From contig NZ_JASCXI010000001.1 of the NCBI RefSeq assembly GCF_030271515.1, forward strand, positions 310,001 to 374,000: a stretch of DNA of 64,000 nucleotides, in the 5' to 3' direction. Below are positions 36,805 to 47,004 of the stretch, in pieces. Positions within the stretch are counted from its first letter, which is position 1; each line of letters begins with the position of its first letter. A program made the position numbers and the translations under genes. The DNA comes from Erythrobacter oryzae. GTDB taxonomy: Bacteria > Pseudomonadota > Alphaproteobacteria > Sphingomonadales > Sphingomonadaceae. Under the pieces are notes generated by a model that saw only the letters and a list, made by a program, of their open reading frames with translations, was not told where the DNA came from and ran no database searches.

Positions 36805-37482
36805 TCAGGTCGGGCGGTTCGCCGAATAGACGTTGCAGCGCGCGACCGGGCCGCCGGTGTAGAGCTGCGACAGATCGCGGTTGTCGCGCACGTTGAACGC
36901 GGCGGTGTAGACGATCTGCTGGTTGTCGAAGAGGTTCATTGGGGTCACCGAGCGGAAGTTGTAAGCGACCTCGACGAACATCACCGCGGTGCCGACCGAT
37001 GCCGTGATGTAGCGCCCCGGCACGCCCATGCCCGGGAACGAGGTCCCGGTCGCGCCGGCGCCTTGCACGCCGAAGCTCGAGTTGTAGTTCTTGGCGCCGC
37101 GGCAGCGCTGCCATGCGATCCACTGCCCGCCCTGCGCGTTCTGCTGGAGGCTGGAGACGATGATCCGGCCCTGCTGGTAGATCGCGATGTTCTCGCCCAG
37201 CTTTTCGGCACCCATCAGGGTGTCGACCACGTCGCGCTCGTAGACGCGGCGGGCGGCTAGGGTATCCTCCTCACCCACGCGCGAGGCGTTGTCCGCGACC
37301 TGCATCGCGATCTGGCTGACCTGGAGGTGTGCGATCACGAGCGAGGCGGTGTCGGTTCCGAGCATCCCCATGCCCAGCACCAGCGGTGCCGCGAAGGCGA
37401 ATTCGACCATCGCGAGGCCCGAGCAATCCTGCTTCAGGCTGCGCATCGTCTGGCGGATCGTATGACGGAGCGGGCGGGTCAT
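36805..37482 (-). CDS. TadE-like pilus assembly protein
   Basis: 225 residues from the ATG at 37482, with AGGA seven bases upstream, overlapping the previous stop as TGATG. It has a short basic N-terminus, then the TadE-type segment SGLAMVEFAFAAPLVLGMGML with the characteristic Glu inside the first hydrophobic helix (about 22-45), followed by an extracytoplasmic region. TadE-family pseudopilins are processed by a TadV-type peptidase and help assemble Flp pili. Last of three Tad-like genes; the secretion ATPase and Flp pilin genes are not in the window. Confidence 0.82.
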   Translation of the reverse strand: MTRPLRHTIRQTMRSLKQDCSGLAMVEFAFAAPLVLGMGMLGTDTASLVIAHLQVSQIAMQVADNASRVGEEDTLAARRVYERDVVDTLMGAEKLGENIAIYQQGRIIVSSLQQNAQGGQWIAWQRCRGAKNYNSSFGVQGAGATGTSFPGMGVPGRYITASVGTAVMFVEVAYNFRSVTPMNLFDNQQIVYTAAFNVRDNRDLSQLYTGGPVARCNVYSANRPT

Positions 37483-38099
37483 CAACAATTCCTCACAGTC
37501 GGGCTGAGATTGCTTCCCGCGTCGAAGGGCTGACGCCGCAGCACCGTCGTGGCCGACAAGGTCACGTTGGCGGGCAGGCCGATCATCCCGAACATCGGAA
37601 ACAGCCGCGGGTAGGTGACGTTGGTGGTATAGAGCATGACGTCACGGGCGGCGCCGAGACCGCCCTGACCACGGTAGACGTCCCAGCTCGAGTTGTTGTT
37701 CTCGTCCTGGTACGGCTCGCCGTTATTGCAGGTGCCGTTGTTGTCGGTATCGGTCCACTCTTCGCGCTCGTTGACGTTCTTGAAGTCGTCGAAGGCGGTC
37801 TTGGTGAAGGTGATCGTCGCGCCGTTGGGCATCACCGCACGGATCTGGTCCTGCACGCGGTTGTCGAGCGCCGTCTCGTTGACCGCAGCCGATTCCAGCG
37901 TGTAGTCGCGCGCCGCCTTCTGCACCGCGCCGTAGAGCACTGCGCTGGTGTATTGCGTATGCGCGATGTCGAACAGGCCCATCAGCATCAGGATGAGGAC
38001 CGGTCCGACGATCGCGAACTCGACCAGCGTGACGCCTTCGCGGTTCCGCCGCAGATTGCGCAGCACCGCGCGGGCAATGAAGAACCGCCGCCGCATCAT
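37482..38099 (-). CDS. TadE/TadF-like pilus protein with an Asp/Asn-rich loop
   Basis: 205 residues. After a basic N-terminus comes EGVTLVEFAIVGPVLILMLMG (about 21-42), the pseudopilin-type helix with its Glu. The extracytoplasmic part contains an Asp/Asn-rich stretch (about 115-138: TDTDNNGTCNNGEPYQDENN) that could bind calcium. A second adjacent ATG (38096) is possible. The start overlaps the TadG stop as ATGA and its own stop overlaps the next gene, so the three are translationally linked. Confidence 0.82.
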   Translation of the reverse strand: MMRRRFFIARAVLRNLRRNREGVTLVEFAIVGPVLILMLMGLFDIAHTQYTSAVLYGAVQKAARDYTLESAAVNETALDNRVQDQIRAVMPNGATITFTKTAFDDFKNVNEREEWTDTDNNGTCNNGEPYQDENNNSSWDVYRGQGGLGAARDVMLYTTNVTYPRLFPMFGMIGLPANVTLSATTVLRRQPFDAGSNLSPTVRNC

Positions 38100-40057
38100 T
38101 GCGTGAGCCTCAGCGCGGCGATCTTCTGCGCGATCTGCCGGAACTGCTCGGTGAGCGTGGCATTGTCAGCCGCCTGGAACGCACGGCCGGGCGAGGCGCA
38201 GTCGATCAGGTTCTGAGTCAGTGTGGTCCCGAAGGCCACGACCCAGACCGTGATGTTTTCCTGCTCGGCGGCATTGCAGATCGCCTGCAGACGCGCGGCA
38301 CGGCGGTTGAACTCGGTGGTGCTGTTGCCGTCGCCGGTGATGCGGCGATCCCACCATTCGACCCCGTGGGTCGAGTAGTTCTCGACGTTGTTGACCTGCG
38401 CGCCATCGGTCATGAACACGATGTGGCGCGAGATCGTTTCGCCATTGGGCGCCGAGTTGTTGTCGGCCGCGAACATTCCGCGCGGCGAGATGAAGCGGGC
38501 GCCCCACAGCATGCCGATGTCATGGTAGGTGTTGCCGCTGGCCTGCAGCGAGTCGACATAGGACTGCAGGTCGCCACGGGTCATTTCGGCCATTCGGCGC
38601 GCGGCCCGCGGGCACACCCAGCCGGGGCGCGCCAGATTGCCCGTCGTGAAGATATAGCTGTTGGTGTTGGTGCCCGAATTCTCGCGCTTCCACACCGCGT
38701 CGAACAGCGCCGGCTTCCAGCGCTGCGTTTCGTTGGCGGGCACGAGATTGATGTTGAGATCGAAGGCGTTGGCCGGGATCGGGCTGTAATTGTCGGTCTG
38801 GACGGTGTTGGGTTCCTCGATGCAGCCGGACCAGTTGACGCGGGTCATCGTCCCATTGGCGCCGATCGGCAGGTCGATCGAGTTGTTGCTGTAAAGACTC
38901 GCGAGGTTGACCGACTGCCAGCCGGGGGGGCTACCGGCGGGGTTGACGATGGTGCAGGGGTCTGCGGCACCAGTGGTCACCTGGCAATAGACCCAGTCGC
39001 GGAACTGCGGGGTGAGGTCGGCCTCGGTGGCCCGACGCGTCTTGCGCACGCGCCCGCGACAGCCCGCGCGGTTCCACCAGTCTCCACCGCCCCACTGGTT
39101 CGCCACGATCACCGGCGTAGCAAACACCTGCCAGGTCTGGTTATCGCCATTGACGTTGACAGTGTAGGTCCCGGGCAGGGTGGCGGTGCAGAAGGTCGCA
39201 GCCGTGGTCGCGTTCGTTCCGTCGGTGCGGAAGCGGTAGTCGTTGGTGTTGCTGGAATTGAAGTTCGAGGTCGAACGCGGCAGGAATTCGTCCCCGTCCG
39301 ACACCAGGATCGTGTCGCCGACGTTTCCGCCCGGCAGGACCGCCGGATTGTAGCGCGCAACCCGCGTCTGGTAGCGGTTGCTGCTCGCCATGTGGGCGGT
39401 CGGGATCGAGAAGCCGACATTGACCTGCTGCGAATAGGGCACGATGCCGTAGCGCACCTGTGCTGTCGGAGAGGAGGCGCTTTCCACGGTATCGTAGAAG
39501 CTCATCACCGCCGCGCGCATGCCGACGATCTTCGAGCCGGGACCCGAGTTGCAGCCGCCGCTTGCGGGGCAATCGGCCATCGAGCCGGTCACGTCGAGCA
39601 CGAACATGATGTCGGTGTTGGCGATGTTCACTTCGGCCTGGCAGGTGACCGAGATCGGAAACTGGGTGTAGCCGAAGGCCGCCATGATGGTCGAGGGCAG
39701 GGTTCCGCTCGCGGTGCCGGTCACCTTGCCCGCCGAGTCGGCGGTGTAGTTGCGCGTGCGGTTGGTGACGCCGAAAATGCCGTCGTTGAAGTTCTGGTCG
39801 AAGAAGTTGAGGCCCTGGGTGCGCGCCTCGGCGCTCATTACCGTCGTCGGCATCGCCCGGCGCGCGGCCAGCGCCCCGGCGTCGCACGCGGCCTGCATGC
39901 GCGCGGCTGCCATGTAGTAACGGCTCGCGTCGATACCGCCGCCGACCATCGCCATCATCGGGATCAGCGATGCGGCAGCGATCGCGAGCGTGTTGGCGGT
40001 TTTGTCGTGCAGCAGCTTGTGCAAGAACGACGTTCTGGCCTGCATTTCTCGCCCCAT
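38096..40057 (-). CDS. TadG-like pilus assembly protein with von Willebrand A domain
   Basis: 653 residues from the ATG at 40057 (GGAAGG eleven bases upstream); an ATG at 40045 and a GTG at 40087 inside a hairpin are alternatives. A TadG-type N-terminal membrane segment (about 20-45) is followed by ASRYYMAAARMQAACDAGALAARRA. The vWA domain starts near residue 150 with IMFVLDVTGSMADCP, whose metal site is D-x-T-G-S rather than the commoner D-x-S-x-S, and ends with HIVFMTDGAQ and a closing segment rich in EQFRQIAQKIAALRLTQ. About 220 residues of inserted sequence with several Cys separate the vWA halves. First gene of the Tad trio. Confidence 0.85.
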   Translation of the reverse strand: MGREMQARTSFLHKLLHDKTANTLAIAAASLIPMMAMVGGGIDASRYYMAAARMQAACDAGALAARRAMPTTVMSAEARTQGLNFFDQNFNDGIFGVTNRTRNYTADSAGKVTGTASGTLPSTIMAAFGYTQFPISVTCQAEVNIANTDIMFVLDVTGSMADCPASGGCNSGPGSKIVGMRAAVMSFYDTVESASSPTAQVRYGIVPYSQQVNVGFSIPTAHMASSNRYQTRVARYNPAVLPGGNVGDTILVSDGDEFLPRSTSNFNSSNTNDYRFRTDGTNATTAATFCTATLPGTYTVNVNGDNQTWQVFATPVIVANQWGGGDWWNRAGCRGRVRKTRRATEADLTPQFRDWVYCQVTTGAADPCTIVNPAGSPPGWQSVNLASLYSNNSIDLPIGANGTMTRVNWSGCIEEPNTVQTDNYSPIPANAFDLNINLVPANETQRWKPALFDAVWKRENSGTNTNSYIFTTGNLARPGWVCPRAARRMAEMTRGDLQSYVDSLQASGNTYHDIGMLWGARFISPRGMFAADNNSAPNGETISRHIVFMTDGAQVNNVENYSTHGVEWWDRRITGDGNSTTEFNRRAARLQAICNAAEQENITVWVVAFGTTLTQNLIDCASPGRAFQAADNATLTEQFRQIAQKIAALRLTQ

Positions 40058-40268
40058 CGCTTCGGTGCCCTTCCCCGTCGCCCGCACAAAAATCGCGCGG
40101 GCATTCCAGATGCAGCCTCAGCCCTTAACCCGGTTGGGTAAGCGGATTGCCAAAGATCATGGTTAACAAAATCTTGCCGCGCTCACGGGGGTCTGCCACG
40201 GGCCAAGGCGTGCCGCGCCGGGACAGTTTGCTTGCCAAACGGGCAGGCGCGCGGCTAGGCGCGGCCGC

Positions 40269-40919
40269 GTGACGAGCGAGGCCCCCGATCCCCTGCCGCC
40301 GGAAGCCGAACTGGCCCTCGCCTGGAGCGCGCCAAAGGTTCGCGGTGCGTTAAGCATAGCTCTTCAGCTTGACCGCAGGCTGGCGCGGATCGTCGGGCGC
40401 ACGCAGGAGCCTATGCTCGGCCAGATGCGCCTTGCCTGGTGGCGCGAGGCGCTCGGCAAGCCGGTGGCGGAGCGCCCGCGCGGCGATGCGGTGCTCGACG
40501 GGATCGGCCAGCACTGGCAGGGCCGCGAGGCGTTTCTGGCGCAAATGGTTGATGGCTGGGAGGTTCTGGTTACCGCCGAAAACCTCGGTCCCGCCGAGGC
40601 CGAAAGCTTCGGCGCGGGGCGCGGCGCCTTCTTTGCGGGGCTGGCCGATGAAGCAACCGCAGGCCGGCTTTCCGCAGCAGGCCGGCGCTGGGCGCTCGCC
40701 GATGCGGCCGCGGGGGTTTCCGACCCCGAGGAATGCGCCACGCTGGTCGCGGCCGGGCTGGCGGTGGCGAGCCCGGCGGGCCGCATCCCGCGCGCGCTCA
40801 GAGGGCTGGCGGTGCTCGAGGCGCTGGCCTTGCGCGGCCTCTCTCGAGGGGGGCGGCCGCTGATGGAAGGGCGGGGCGCTTCGCTCGCCGCGCTGCGGGC
40901 CGCTATCTTTCGCGCCTGA
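40269..40919 (+). CDS. Squalene/phytoene synthase-like protein
   Basis: 216 residues from a GTG start at 40269. The N-terminal half resembles the head of phytoene/squalene synthases (LALAWSAPKVRGALSIALQLDRRLARIV, EPMLGQMRLAWWREAL), but the two Asp-rich substrate motifs D-x3-D are not evident and the protein is shorter than the about 280-residue enzymes. This fits the NDUFAF6-like branch, whose mitochondrial member assists respiratory complex I assembly. A catalytic prenyl-transfer role is therefore doubtful. Divergent from the Tad genes. Confidence 0.75.
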   Translation: MTSEAPDPLPPEAELALAWSAPKVRGALSIALQLDRRLARIVGRTQEPMLGQMRLAWWREALGKPVAERPRGDAVLDGIGQHWQGREAFLAQMVDGWEVLVTAENLGPAEAESFGAGRGAFFAGLADEATAGRLSAAGRRWALADAAAGVSDPEECATLVAAGLAVASPAGRIPRALRGLAVLEALALRGLSRGGRPLMEGRGASLAALRAAIFRA

Positions 40920-40968
40920 TTACGTGTATTTACGGCAGCGCTGATAGCTTCGAAAGGGGGGCAGACCC

Positions 40969-41430
40969 TTGCGACAGGCGGTGCTGGGAGTGCTGGGGGG
41001 CTTGGCCCTTGCCGGAGTGGGCGTGTTCTGGTGGCAGGGCCGCGCCGAAATCGAACGCGGCGCCCCGCCGCCCGCAGTGGCACCGGCCAAGCCCGATCCG
41101 ATGCAGCTTCCCATCGCCGATCCGGGAAGCCTGAAGGGCCCCGCGCCCCCGGAAATGAGCGAGCTCGGCAAGGAGGAGCAGCGCTTCTTCCGCTATGACC
41201 GCAACCGCGACCGCGTCATCACCCGCGACGAGATGCTCTCCACCCGCACTGATGGCTTCCGCAGCCTCGACAAGGACGGGAACAACCTTTTGACCTTCGA
41301 GGAATGGGCCGTGACCACGGTCGATCGCTTCGGCAAGGCCGACAAGGACGGCGATGGCAAGCTGACCCCGCGCGAATTCGCCGCGACCGCGCCCAAGCCG
41401 GCGGTGAAGAAACCGGCGTGCAAGTGCTGA
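40969..41430 (+). CDS. EF-hand calcium-binding membrane-anchored protein
   Basis: 153 residues from a TTG start at 40969 with a G-rich ribosome-binding site eight bases upstream. An N-terminal helix (about 3-21) acts as anchor or uncleaved signal, then a Pro-rich stretch, then three EF-hand loops: DRNRDRVITRDE (the central Gly is Arg, probably weak), DKDGNNLLTFEE and DKDGDGKLTPRE (canonical). It ends with a Lys/Pro/Cys tail. Probably faces the periplasm. The target is unknown; it converges on trmFO with 4 bp between stops. Confidence 0.8.
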   Translation: MRQAVLGVLGGLALAGVGVFWWQGRAEIERGAPPPAVAPAKPDPMQLPIADPGSLKGPAPPEMSELGKEEQRFFRYDRNRDRVITRDEMLSTRTDGFRSLDKDGNNLLTFEEWAVTTVDRFGKADKDGDGKLTPREFAATAPKPAVKKPACKC

Positions 41431-41434
41431 TCGG

Positions 41435-42820
41435 CTAGGCCGCCACAGCCTCGCGGTTGGCGGCAATCCAGCGCGCGAGGTCGTCCTTCGCGCGCGAGGT
41501 GTAGGCCTCCTTGCGCACCTTCTTGCCGACCTCGTGAAGCGGCGGGAAGAGGCCGAAATTGACGTTCATGGGCTGGAAGGTCTCGGCCTCGGCATCGCCG
41601 GTAATGTGGCTGAGCAGCGCGCCAAGTGCGGTGGTAGCTGGGAGCGGCTGCCATGCGCGGCCCGCCAGTTCGGCCGCCGTCATCAGCCCCGCGACAAGCC
41701 CGATGGCCGCGCTCTCGACATAGCCCTCGCAGCCCGTCACCTGGCCCGCAAAGCGGATATGCGGCGCGGCCTTCAGTCTGAGCTGGCGGTCAAGCACTTC
41801 CGGCGAGTTGAGGAAGGTGTTGCGGTGCAGCCCGCCAAGCCGCGCGAATTCGGCGTTCTCCAGCCCGGGGATGGTGCGGAACAGCTCGATCTGGGCCGCA
41901 TACTTCAGCTTGGTCTGGAAGCCGACCATGTTCCACAGCGTGCCGAGCTTGTTGTCCTGCCGCAGCTGCACCACGGCATAGGGCCAGCGGCCCTGCGGGA
42001 ATTCGGGCGTCACATCGAAGGGATTGTCGAGCCCCACGCCCTTCATCGGCCCGAAACGCAGGGTCTCGACCCCGCGCTCGGCCATCACCTCGATCGGCAT
42101 GCAGCCGTCGAAATAGGGCGTGTCCTTCTCCCACTGCTTGAACTCGGTCTTCTCGCCCTCGATCAGCCCCTTGTGGAAGGCGAGGTATTGCTCCTGCGTC
42201 AGCGGGCAGTTGATGTAATCGCCGCCTTCGTTCGAGGCCTCGGTCCGCTTGTTCCAGCGCGACTGGATCCAGACCTTGCTCATGTCGATCGAATCGTAGT
42301 GCACGATCGGCGCGATGGCATCGAAGAAGGCGAGCCGTTCGGAGCCGGTCGCGCGCACGATGCTGCCCGCGAGCGCCTCGGCGGTCAGCGGCCCCGTGGC
42401 GACGATAGTGAGACCCGCTTGCGGCAATTCGTCCACCCGCTCGCGCACGATGGTGACTTTGGGGTGCTGGGTGAGGGCTTTCTCGACCTCGGCCGAGAAC
42501 ACATCCCGGTCAACCGCCATCGCGCTGCCCGCCGGCACCCGCGCCACGTGCCCGGCGCGCATCACCAGCGAATCCAGCTGACGCATCTCGTGGTGCAGCA
42601 GCCCCACGGCGTTCTTGGTGTCGTCGTCCGAGCGGAAGGAGTTGGAGCACACCAGCTCGGCGAGGCCATCGGTCTGGTGCGCCGGGGTCATCTCGCCGCT
42701 CCCGCGCATCTCCGACAGACGCACCTTCGCGCCCGCCTGCGCAAGCTGCCACGCAGCCTCGCTCCCGGCGAGGCCGCCGCCGATTATGTGCACATCGTGG
42801 GAAGTCGCGTGTCGGGTCAT
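41435..42820 (-). CDS. trmFO: Methylenetetrahydrofolate--tRNA-(uracil-5-)-methyltransferase
   Basis: Flavoenzyme that makes 5-methyluridine at position 54 of tRNA using methylenetetrahydrofolate and FADH2. 461 residues from the ATG at 42820. The FAD-binding N-terminus is [22 protein letters not shown]; other family segments are [57 protein letters not shown]-like and [13 protein letters not shown]. The bacterial-type alternative TrmA uses SAM and looks quite different. Convergent with the EF-hand gene. Confidence 0.95.
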   Translation of the reverse strand: MTRHATSHDVHIIGGGLAGSEAAWQLAQAGAKVRLSEMRGSGEMTPAHQTDGLAELVCSNSFRSDDDTKNAVGLLHHEMRQLDSLVMRAGHVARVPAGSAMAVDRDVFSAEVEKALTQHPKVTIVRERVDELPQAGLTIVATGPLTAEALAGSIVRATGSERLAFFDAIAPIVHYDSIDMSKVWIQSRWNKRTEASNEGGDYINCPLTQEQYLAFHKGLIEGEKTEFKQWEKDTPYFDGCMPIEVMAERGVETLRFGPMKGVGLDNPFDVTPEFPQGRWPYAVVQLRQDNKLGTLWNMVGFQTKLKYAAQIELFRTIPGLENAEFARLGGLHRNTFLNSPEVLDRQLRLKAAPHIRFAGQVTGCEGYVESAAIGLVAGLMTAAELAGRAWQPLPATTALGALLSHITGDAEAETFQPMNVNFGLFPPLHEVGKKVRKEAYTSRAKDDLARWIAANREAVAA

Positions 42821-42888
42821 GGTGAGCCGCGTAATTGCGTGATAGCCCCCCGGCAAGCCCCAAGGGCCTTTGGATGGGAATGGCGGGA

Positions 42889-43554
42889 ATGGCGAAAGCT
42901 GCTTTGATCGAACAGAGGCCGTGGCTGCTGGCGAGCGTGGCCGCCTCGCTCGCCTACTATTTCCTGCGCGACAATCCGGTGGGAGAGGGCACATGGGGCC
43001 TGGCCTTGAAGGGGGCGAGCGTCGGCCTGCTGGCGCTCTATGTCGCGCTGCGCGTGCCGGAGGGCAAGCATCGCGGCGACGGCTTCCTGCTGGTCGGCGC
43101 GCTGGCGCTGGCGGCCTGCGGCGATGTTGCGATCGAGCTCGATTTCCTGACCGGTGGCGCGTTCTTCGCCGCCGCCCATGTGGTCGCCGTGGGTCTCTAC
43201 CTCAGGAACCTGCACAAGCGCCCCTCGCCGGTGCAGAAGCTGATCGGGGCGGTGCTGCTCGTCGGCACCCCGCTGGTGAGCTGGCTGCTGAGCGGCAATG
43301 CGCAGATCGCGATCTATGCCGCCTTCCTGGGCAGCATGGCGAGCGCCGCTTGGATGAGCCACTACCCGCGCTACCGTGTCGGCACGGGGGCGGTGCTGTT
43401 TGTCATCAGCGACTGGCTGATCTTCGCCAGAATGGGTCCGCTCGATCTCGAGCCCGCCAACACGATCCTGATTTGGCCGCTCTACTACGCAGGCCAGCTG
43501 ATGATCGCGACCGGGATCATCCAGTGCCTGCGGGGCGAGCAACCGGTCCGGTAG
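42889..43554 (+). CDS. YhhN-family membrane protein (lysoplasmalogenase-like)
   Basis: 221 residues from the ATG at 42889, chosen because GGGA lies nine bases upstream; ATGs at 42874 and 42880 are alternatives. Eight hydrophobic helices. The YhhN features are the early acidic residue in [19 protein letters not shown] and the late ISDWLIF and [13 protein letters not shown] segments. Eukaryotic members (TMEM86) cleave lysoplasmalogens; the role in bacteria is uncertain. It is divergent from trmFO by 68 bp. Confidence 0.85.
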   Translation: MAKAALIEQRPWLLASVAASLAYYFLRDNPVGEGTWGLALKGASVGLLALYVALRVPEGKHRGDGFLLVGALALAACGDVAIELDFLTGGAFFAAAHVVAVGLYLRNLHKRPSPVQKLIGAVLLVGTPLVSWLLSGNAQIAIYAAFLGSMASAAWMSHYPRYRVGTGAVLFVISDWLIFARMGPLDLEPANTILIWPLYYAGQLMIATGIIQCLRGEQPVR

Positions 43555-43632
43555 ACCCGCACGCGCGGCGGGCCGGATCGCGGCCTCGGCCCCGCTCTGC
43601 TATGGTCGGCAGCCTTGCGAGAGGGTCCTGCC

Positions 43633-44034
43633 ATGATCGACCATATCGGCCTTGCAGTCGGCGACATCGCCCGCAGCCGCGACTTCTATGATGCCGCGCT
43701 AGCGCCGCTCGGGATGCGCCTGCTCGTCACCATCGACCCCGCCCAGACCGCCAGCGGCGGGAGCGCGCTCGGCTACGGCCCCGAGGGCGATCCGCTGTTC
43801 TGGATCGGCGACCAGGAGCGGGTGGGGGAGGGCAACCACATTGCCTTTCGCGCGCCCAGCCATGCGGTGGTCGACGCCTTTCATGCCGCCGCCCTCGCCG
43901 CAGGCGGGCGCGATCACGGCGGCCCGGGGCTGCGGCCGCAATACGGGCCGGATTATTACGCGGCCTTCGTGCTTGATCCGGACGGGCACAACATCGAAGC
44001 CGTGTGCCGCCCGGGTCCGCCATCACCCGGCTAG
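43633..44034 (+). CDS. VOC-family (glyoxalase-like) protein
   Basis: 133 residues from the ATG at 43633 with GAGGG eight bases upstream. Two beta-alpha-beta-beta-beta modules: MIDHIGLAVGDIARSRDFYDAAL opens the first (metal-ligand His4) and HIAFRAPSHAVVDAFHAAAL the second; AAFVLDPDGHNIEAVC carries the closing Glu ligand. Members are isomerases, dioxygenases or resistance proteins; the substrate cannot be inferred. Its last 12 bp overlap the 3' end of gyrA. Confidence 0.88.
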   Translation: MIDHIGLAVGDIARSRDFYDAALAPLGMRLLVTIDPAQTASGGSALGYGPEGDPLFWIGDQERVGEGNHIAFRAPSHAVVDAFHAAALAAGGRDHGGPGLRPQYGPDYYAAFVLDPDGHNIEAVCRPGPPSPG

Positions 44035-46803
44035 ATCGGGGGCGCCTTCCGCAGCGGGCGCCTCGTCCTCGTCCTCGCCCGCATCATCGATCAGCGCGGC
44101 GCCGACGATGTGCTCGTTCTCGGCGACGTTGAAGATGCGCACGCCCGAGGAGCCGCGGCCCGAAATGCTGAAGCCCTTGTGCTCCTCGAACCCGCCCTCG
44201 ATGAGGTGGCGGAAATCGATCCCGAGGCGGATCAGCTTGGCCTGATCGGTCACCAGCATCAGCTGCGAGCCGTGCTTCACGGGGAAGCTCGCCACAACCG
44301 GCCCGTTCCTTTCAGGATTGCTTTCCGGCGTCCCGATATTGGTGATCCCTTGCCCCCCGCGCGCGGTGGTGCGGTATTCGTAGGCCGAGGAGATCTTGCC
44401 ATAGCCGTTGGCGGTGATGGTGAGGATGAACTCCTCCGCCTCGGCCATCGCCGCTTGCTTGTCGGCGGGGAGGGTGGGGACGGCATCGTTGTTCTTCCAC
44501 GCGGCAGCGCGAAGGTAGGCCTCGCGCGTTTCCATGTCGGCGGTGAGCGGATCGACCACCGCCATGCTCACGACCTTGCCGCCCTTCTTGAGGCTCATTC
44601 CGCGCACGCCGATACCGGTGCGGCTCTTGGTCTCGCGCGCGTCGGTGGCGGAAAAGCGGATCGCCTTGCCGGCGTCGCTCGCAAGGAAGATCTGCTGGTC
44701 CTCGGTCAGCAACTGCACCCCGATTAACCGGTCGCCCGAACCTTCGACGAAGCCCATCGCATATTTCCCTGCGGTGGGAATATTGGCGAAGGCGTCCATC
44801 GAGTTGCGACGGACCATGCCCTGTTCGGTGGCGAAGACGATGTTGAGGTTGGCCCAGGTCGCCTCGTCCTCAGGCAGCGGGAGGACGTTGGTGACGCGCT
44901 CCTCGTCGCCCAAGGGCAGAAGGTTGACCATCGGGCGGCCCTTGGTCTGGGGCCCGCCTTCGGGCAGCTTCCACACCTTCATGCGGTAGACGCGGCCGGT
45001 GTTGGTGAAGAACAGCACGGGGTTGTGGGTCGAGGTGACGAAAAGCTCGACCACCGCGTCCTCGTCCTTGGTCGCCATGCCCGAGCGGCCCTTGCCGCCG
45101 CGCGCCTGGGCACGGAAGGCGTCCAGGGGCGTGCGCTTGATGTAGCCGCCGTGGGTGACGGTGACGACCATGTCCTCGCGCTCGATCAGGTCTTCGTCTT
45201 CCAGACCATCCCATGCAGGGGCGATTTCGGACAGGCGCGGGGTGGCGTAGGTGGCGCGGATTTCCTCAAGCTCGGTGCGCATCACGCCATAGAGCTTCAC
45301 GCGGTCGGCGAGGATCGACAGGAATTCCTCGATCGAGAGCGCCAGTTCCTTCAGCTCGTCGCCGATCTCGTCACGGCCCAGCGCGGTCAGGCGGTGGAGG
45401 CGCAGTTCGAGGATCGCCTTCACCTGCCGCTCGGACAGGCGATAGGTACCGCCGTCCTGCTCGGCATCGGGCTCGATCGCCTCGACCAGACGGATATATT
45501 GCGCGATGTCGCCGATCGGCCACTCCTTGGCGAGCAGCTTGGCACGCGCCTCGGCCGGATTGCGGGCCGAACGGATCATTGCCACGACCTCGTCGAGGTT
45601 CGAGACCGCGACCACCAGACCCAGCAACAGGTGCGCCCGTTCACGCGCCTTGTTCAGCTCGAACTTGGTGCGGCGGGTGATGACCTCCTCGCGGAACGTG
45701 ATGAAGCTCTGCACGATATCGCGCAGGGTGAGCGTTTCGGGGCGCCCGCCGCGGATCGCCAGCATGTTGGCCGGGAAGCTCGACTGGGCGGGGGTGTGGC
45801 GCCAGATCTGGTTGAGCACGACCTCGGGGGTCGCATCGCGCTTCAGGTCGATCACCACGCGCACGCCCTCACGCGAGCTCTCGTCGCGGATGTCGCTGAT
45901 GCCCTCGATGCGCTTGTCCTTGGCGGCCTCGGCGATCTTCTCGACGAGGCCCGACTTGCCCACCTGATAGGGGATCGAGGTGAAGACGATGCTCTCGCGC
46001 CCTTCGCTCTTGGCGCCGCGGGTGCTTTCGATCTCGTGGCGGCAGCGCATCAGGATCGAGCCGCGCCCGGTGGTGTAGGCCATCCGCGCGCCGTGGGTGC
46101 CGAGGATCAGGGGGGCAGTGGGGAAATCGGGGCCGGGGATGAACTTGATGAGCTCTTCCGAGGTGATGTGCGGGTTCTCGATGAAGGCTATGCAGCCGTC
46201 GATCACTTCGCCGAGGTTGTGCGGCGGCACGTTGGTCGCCATGCCGACCGCAATCCCGCCCGCGCCATTGACCAGCAGGTTGGGGAAGCGCGCGGGCAGC
46301 ACCGTCGGCTCCTTGCGGCTGCCGTCATAGTTGTCGGTGAAGTCGACCGTGTCCTTGTCGAGATCGTCGAGCAGGCTGTTTGCCACCCGCGCCAGCCGCG
46401 CTTCGGTGTAACGCATCGAGGCCGGGGGATCGGGGTCCATCGAGCCGAAATTGCCCTGACCGTCGATCAGCGGCACGCGCATCGACCAGTCCTGCGTCAT
46501 GCGCGCAAGGGCGTCGTAGATCGCGCTGTCGCCGTGGGGGTGGTAGTTACCCATCACGTCGCCGACGATCTTGGCGCTCTTGCGATAGGGGCGGCCGGCG
46601 ACGAAGCCGCCTTCCTGGCTGGCGAAGAGGATGCGGCGGTGCACCGGCTTCAACCCGTCGCGCACATCGGGCAGCGCGCGGGAGACGATGACGCTCATCG
46701 CATAGTCGAGATAACTCGTCTTCATCTCGTCGACGATGTCGACGCGGTCGAAGCCGGGAACCGGGCTTGCGGGGGAATCGAGAATGTCGCTGTCGTCGCT
46801 CAA
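44023..46803 (-). CDS. gyrA: DNA gyrase subunit A
   Basis: Breaks and rejoins DNA in the A2B2 gyrase that introduces negative supercoils. 926 residues. The catalytic tyrosine is Tyr132 ([13 protein letters not shown]). The quinolone-resistance region [15 protein letters not shown] has Ser93 and Asp97, corresponding to wild-type Ser83 and Asp87 of E. coli. The C-terminal beta-pinwheel contains the GyrA box [10 protein letters not shown], needed for DNA wrapping, near residue 565. The tail is acidic ([15 protein letters not shown]). A GTTC-N7-GTTC LexA-box match lies 116 bp upstream of the start. Confidence 0.98.
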   Translation of the reverse strand: MSDDSDILDSPASPVPGFDRVDIVDEMKTSYLDYAMSVIVSRALPDVRDGLKPVHRRILFASQEGGFVAGRPYRKSAKIVGDVMGNYHPHGDSAIYDALARMTQDWSMRVPLIDGQGNFGSMDPDPPASMRYTEARLARVANSLLDDLDKDTVDFTDNYDGSRKEPTVLPARFPNLLVNGAGGIAVGMATNVPPHNLGEVIDGCIAFIENPHITSEELIKFIPGPDFPTAPLILGTHGARMAYTTGRGSILMRCRHEIESTRGAKSEGRESIVFTSIPYQVGKSGLVEKIAEAAKDKRIEGISDIRDESSREGVRVVIDLKRDATPEVVLNQIWRHTPAQSSFPANMLAIRGGRPETLTLRDIVQSFITFREEVITRRTKFELNKARERAHLLLGLVVAVSNLDEVVAMIRSARNPAEARAKLLAKEWPIGDIAQYIRLVEAIEPDAEQDGGTYRLSERQVKAILELRLHRLTALGRDEIGDELKELALSIEEFLSILADRVKLYGVMRTELEEIRATYATPRLSEIAPAWDGLEDEDLIEREDMVVTVTHGGYIKRTPLDAFRAQARGGKGRSGMATKDEDAVVELFVTSTHNPVLFFTNTGRVYRMKVWKLPEGGPQTKGRPMVNLLPLGDEERVTNVLPLPEDEATWANLNIVFATEQGMVRRNSMDAFANIPTAGKYAMGFVEGSGDRLIGVQLLTEDQQIFLASDAGKAIRFSATDARETKSRTGIGVRGMSLKKGGKVVSMAVVDPLTADMETREAYLRAAAWKNNDAVPTLPADKQAAMAEAEEFILTITANGYGKISSAYEYRTTARGGQGITNIGTPESNPERNGPVVASFPVKHGSQLMLVTDQAKLIRLGIDFRHLIEGGFEEHKGFSISGRGSSGVRIFNVAENEHIVGAALIDDAGEDEDEAPAAEGAPDLAG

Positions 46804-46918
46804 GGTCGGGGCCGTTTCTGTGAGTGTTGGCGTGCCGTATCAGGCGGGCCGGCCATAGCAGGGCCGGAAGGTTCCCTCCATTTAGGCACATGCCCGCAGT
46901 TTCGCCACAGCAGCAGCG

Positions 46919-46933
46919 GAACAAAGCACGAAC
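46919..46933 (-). promoter_or_regulatory. LexA-box match upstream of gyrA
   Basis: On the minus strand the sequence is GTTCGTGCTTTGTTC, a perfect GTTC-N7-GTTC direct repeat like the one in front of lexA in this window. It lies 116 bp upstream of gyrA and 193 bp upstream of the divergent secreted-protein gene. Either gene could be the target. Confidence 0.6.
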
Positions 46934-47004
46934 CACGCTCTTTTTTCCACACTTGCAGACCGCCACCTGAAGGAGAGGCGGCGGGGGCATTCAAAGCCCG
47001 TTCA

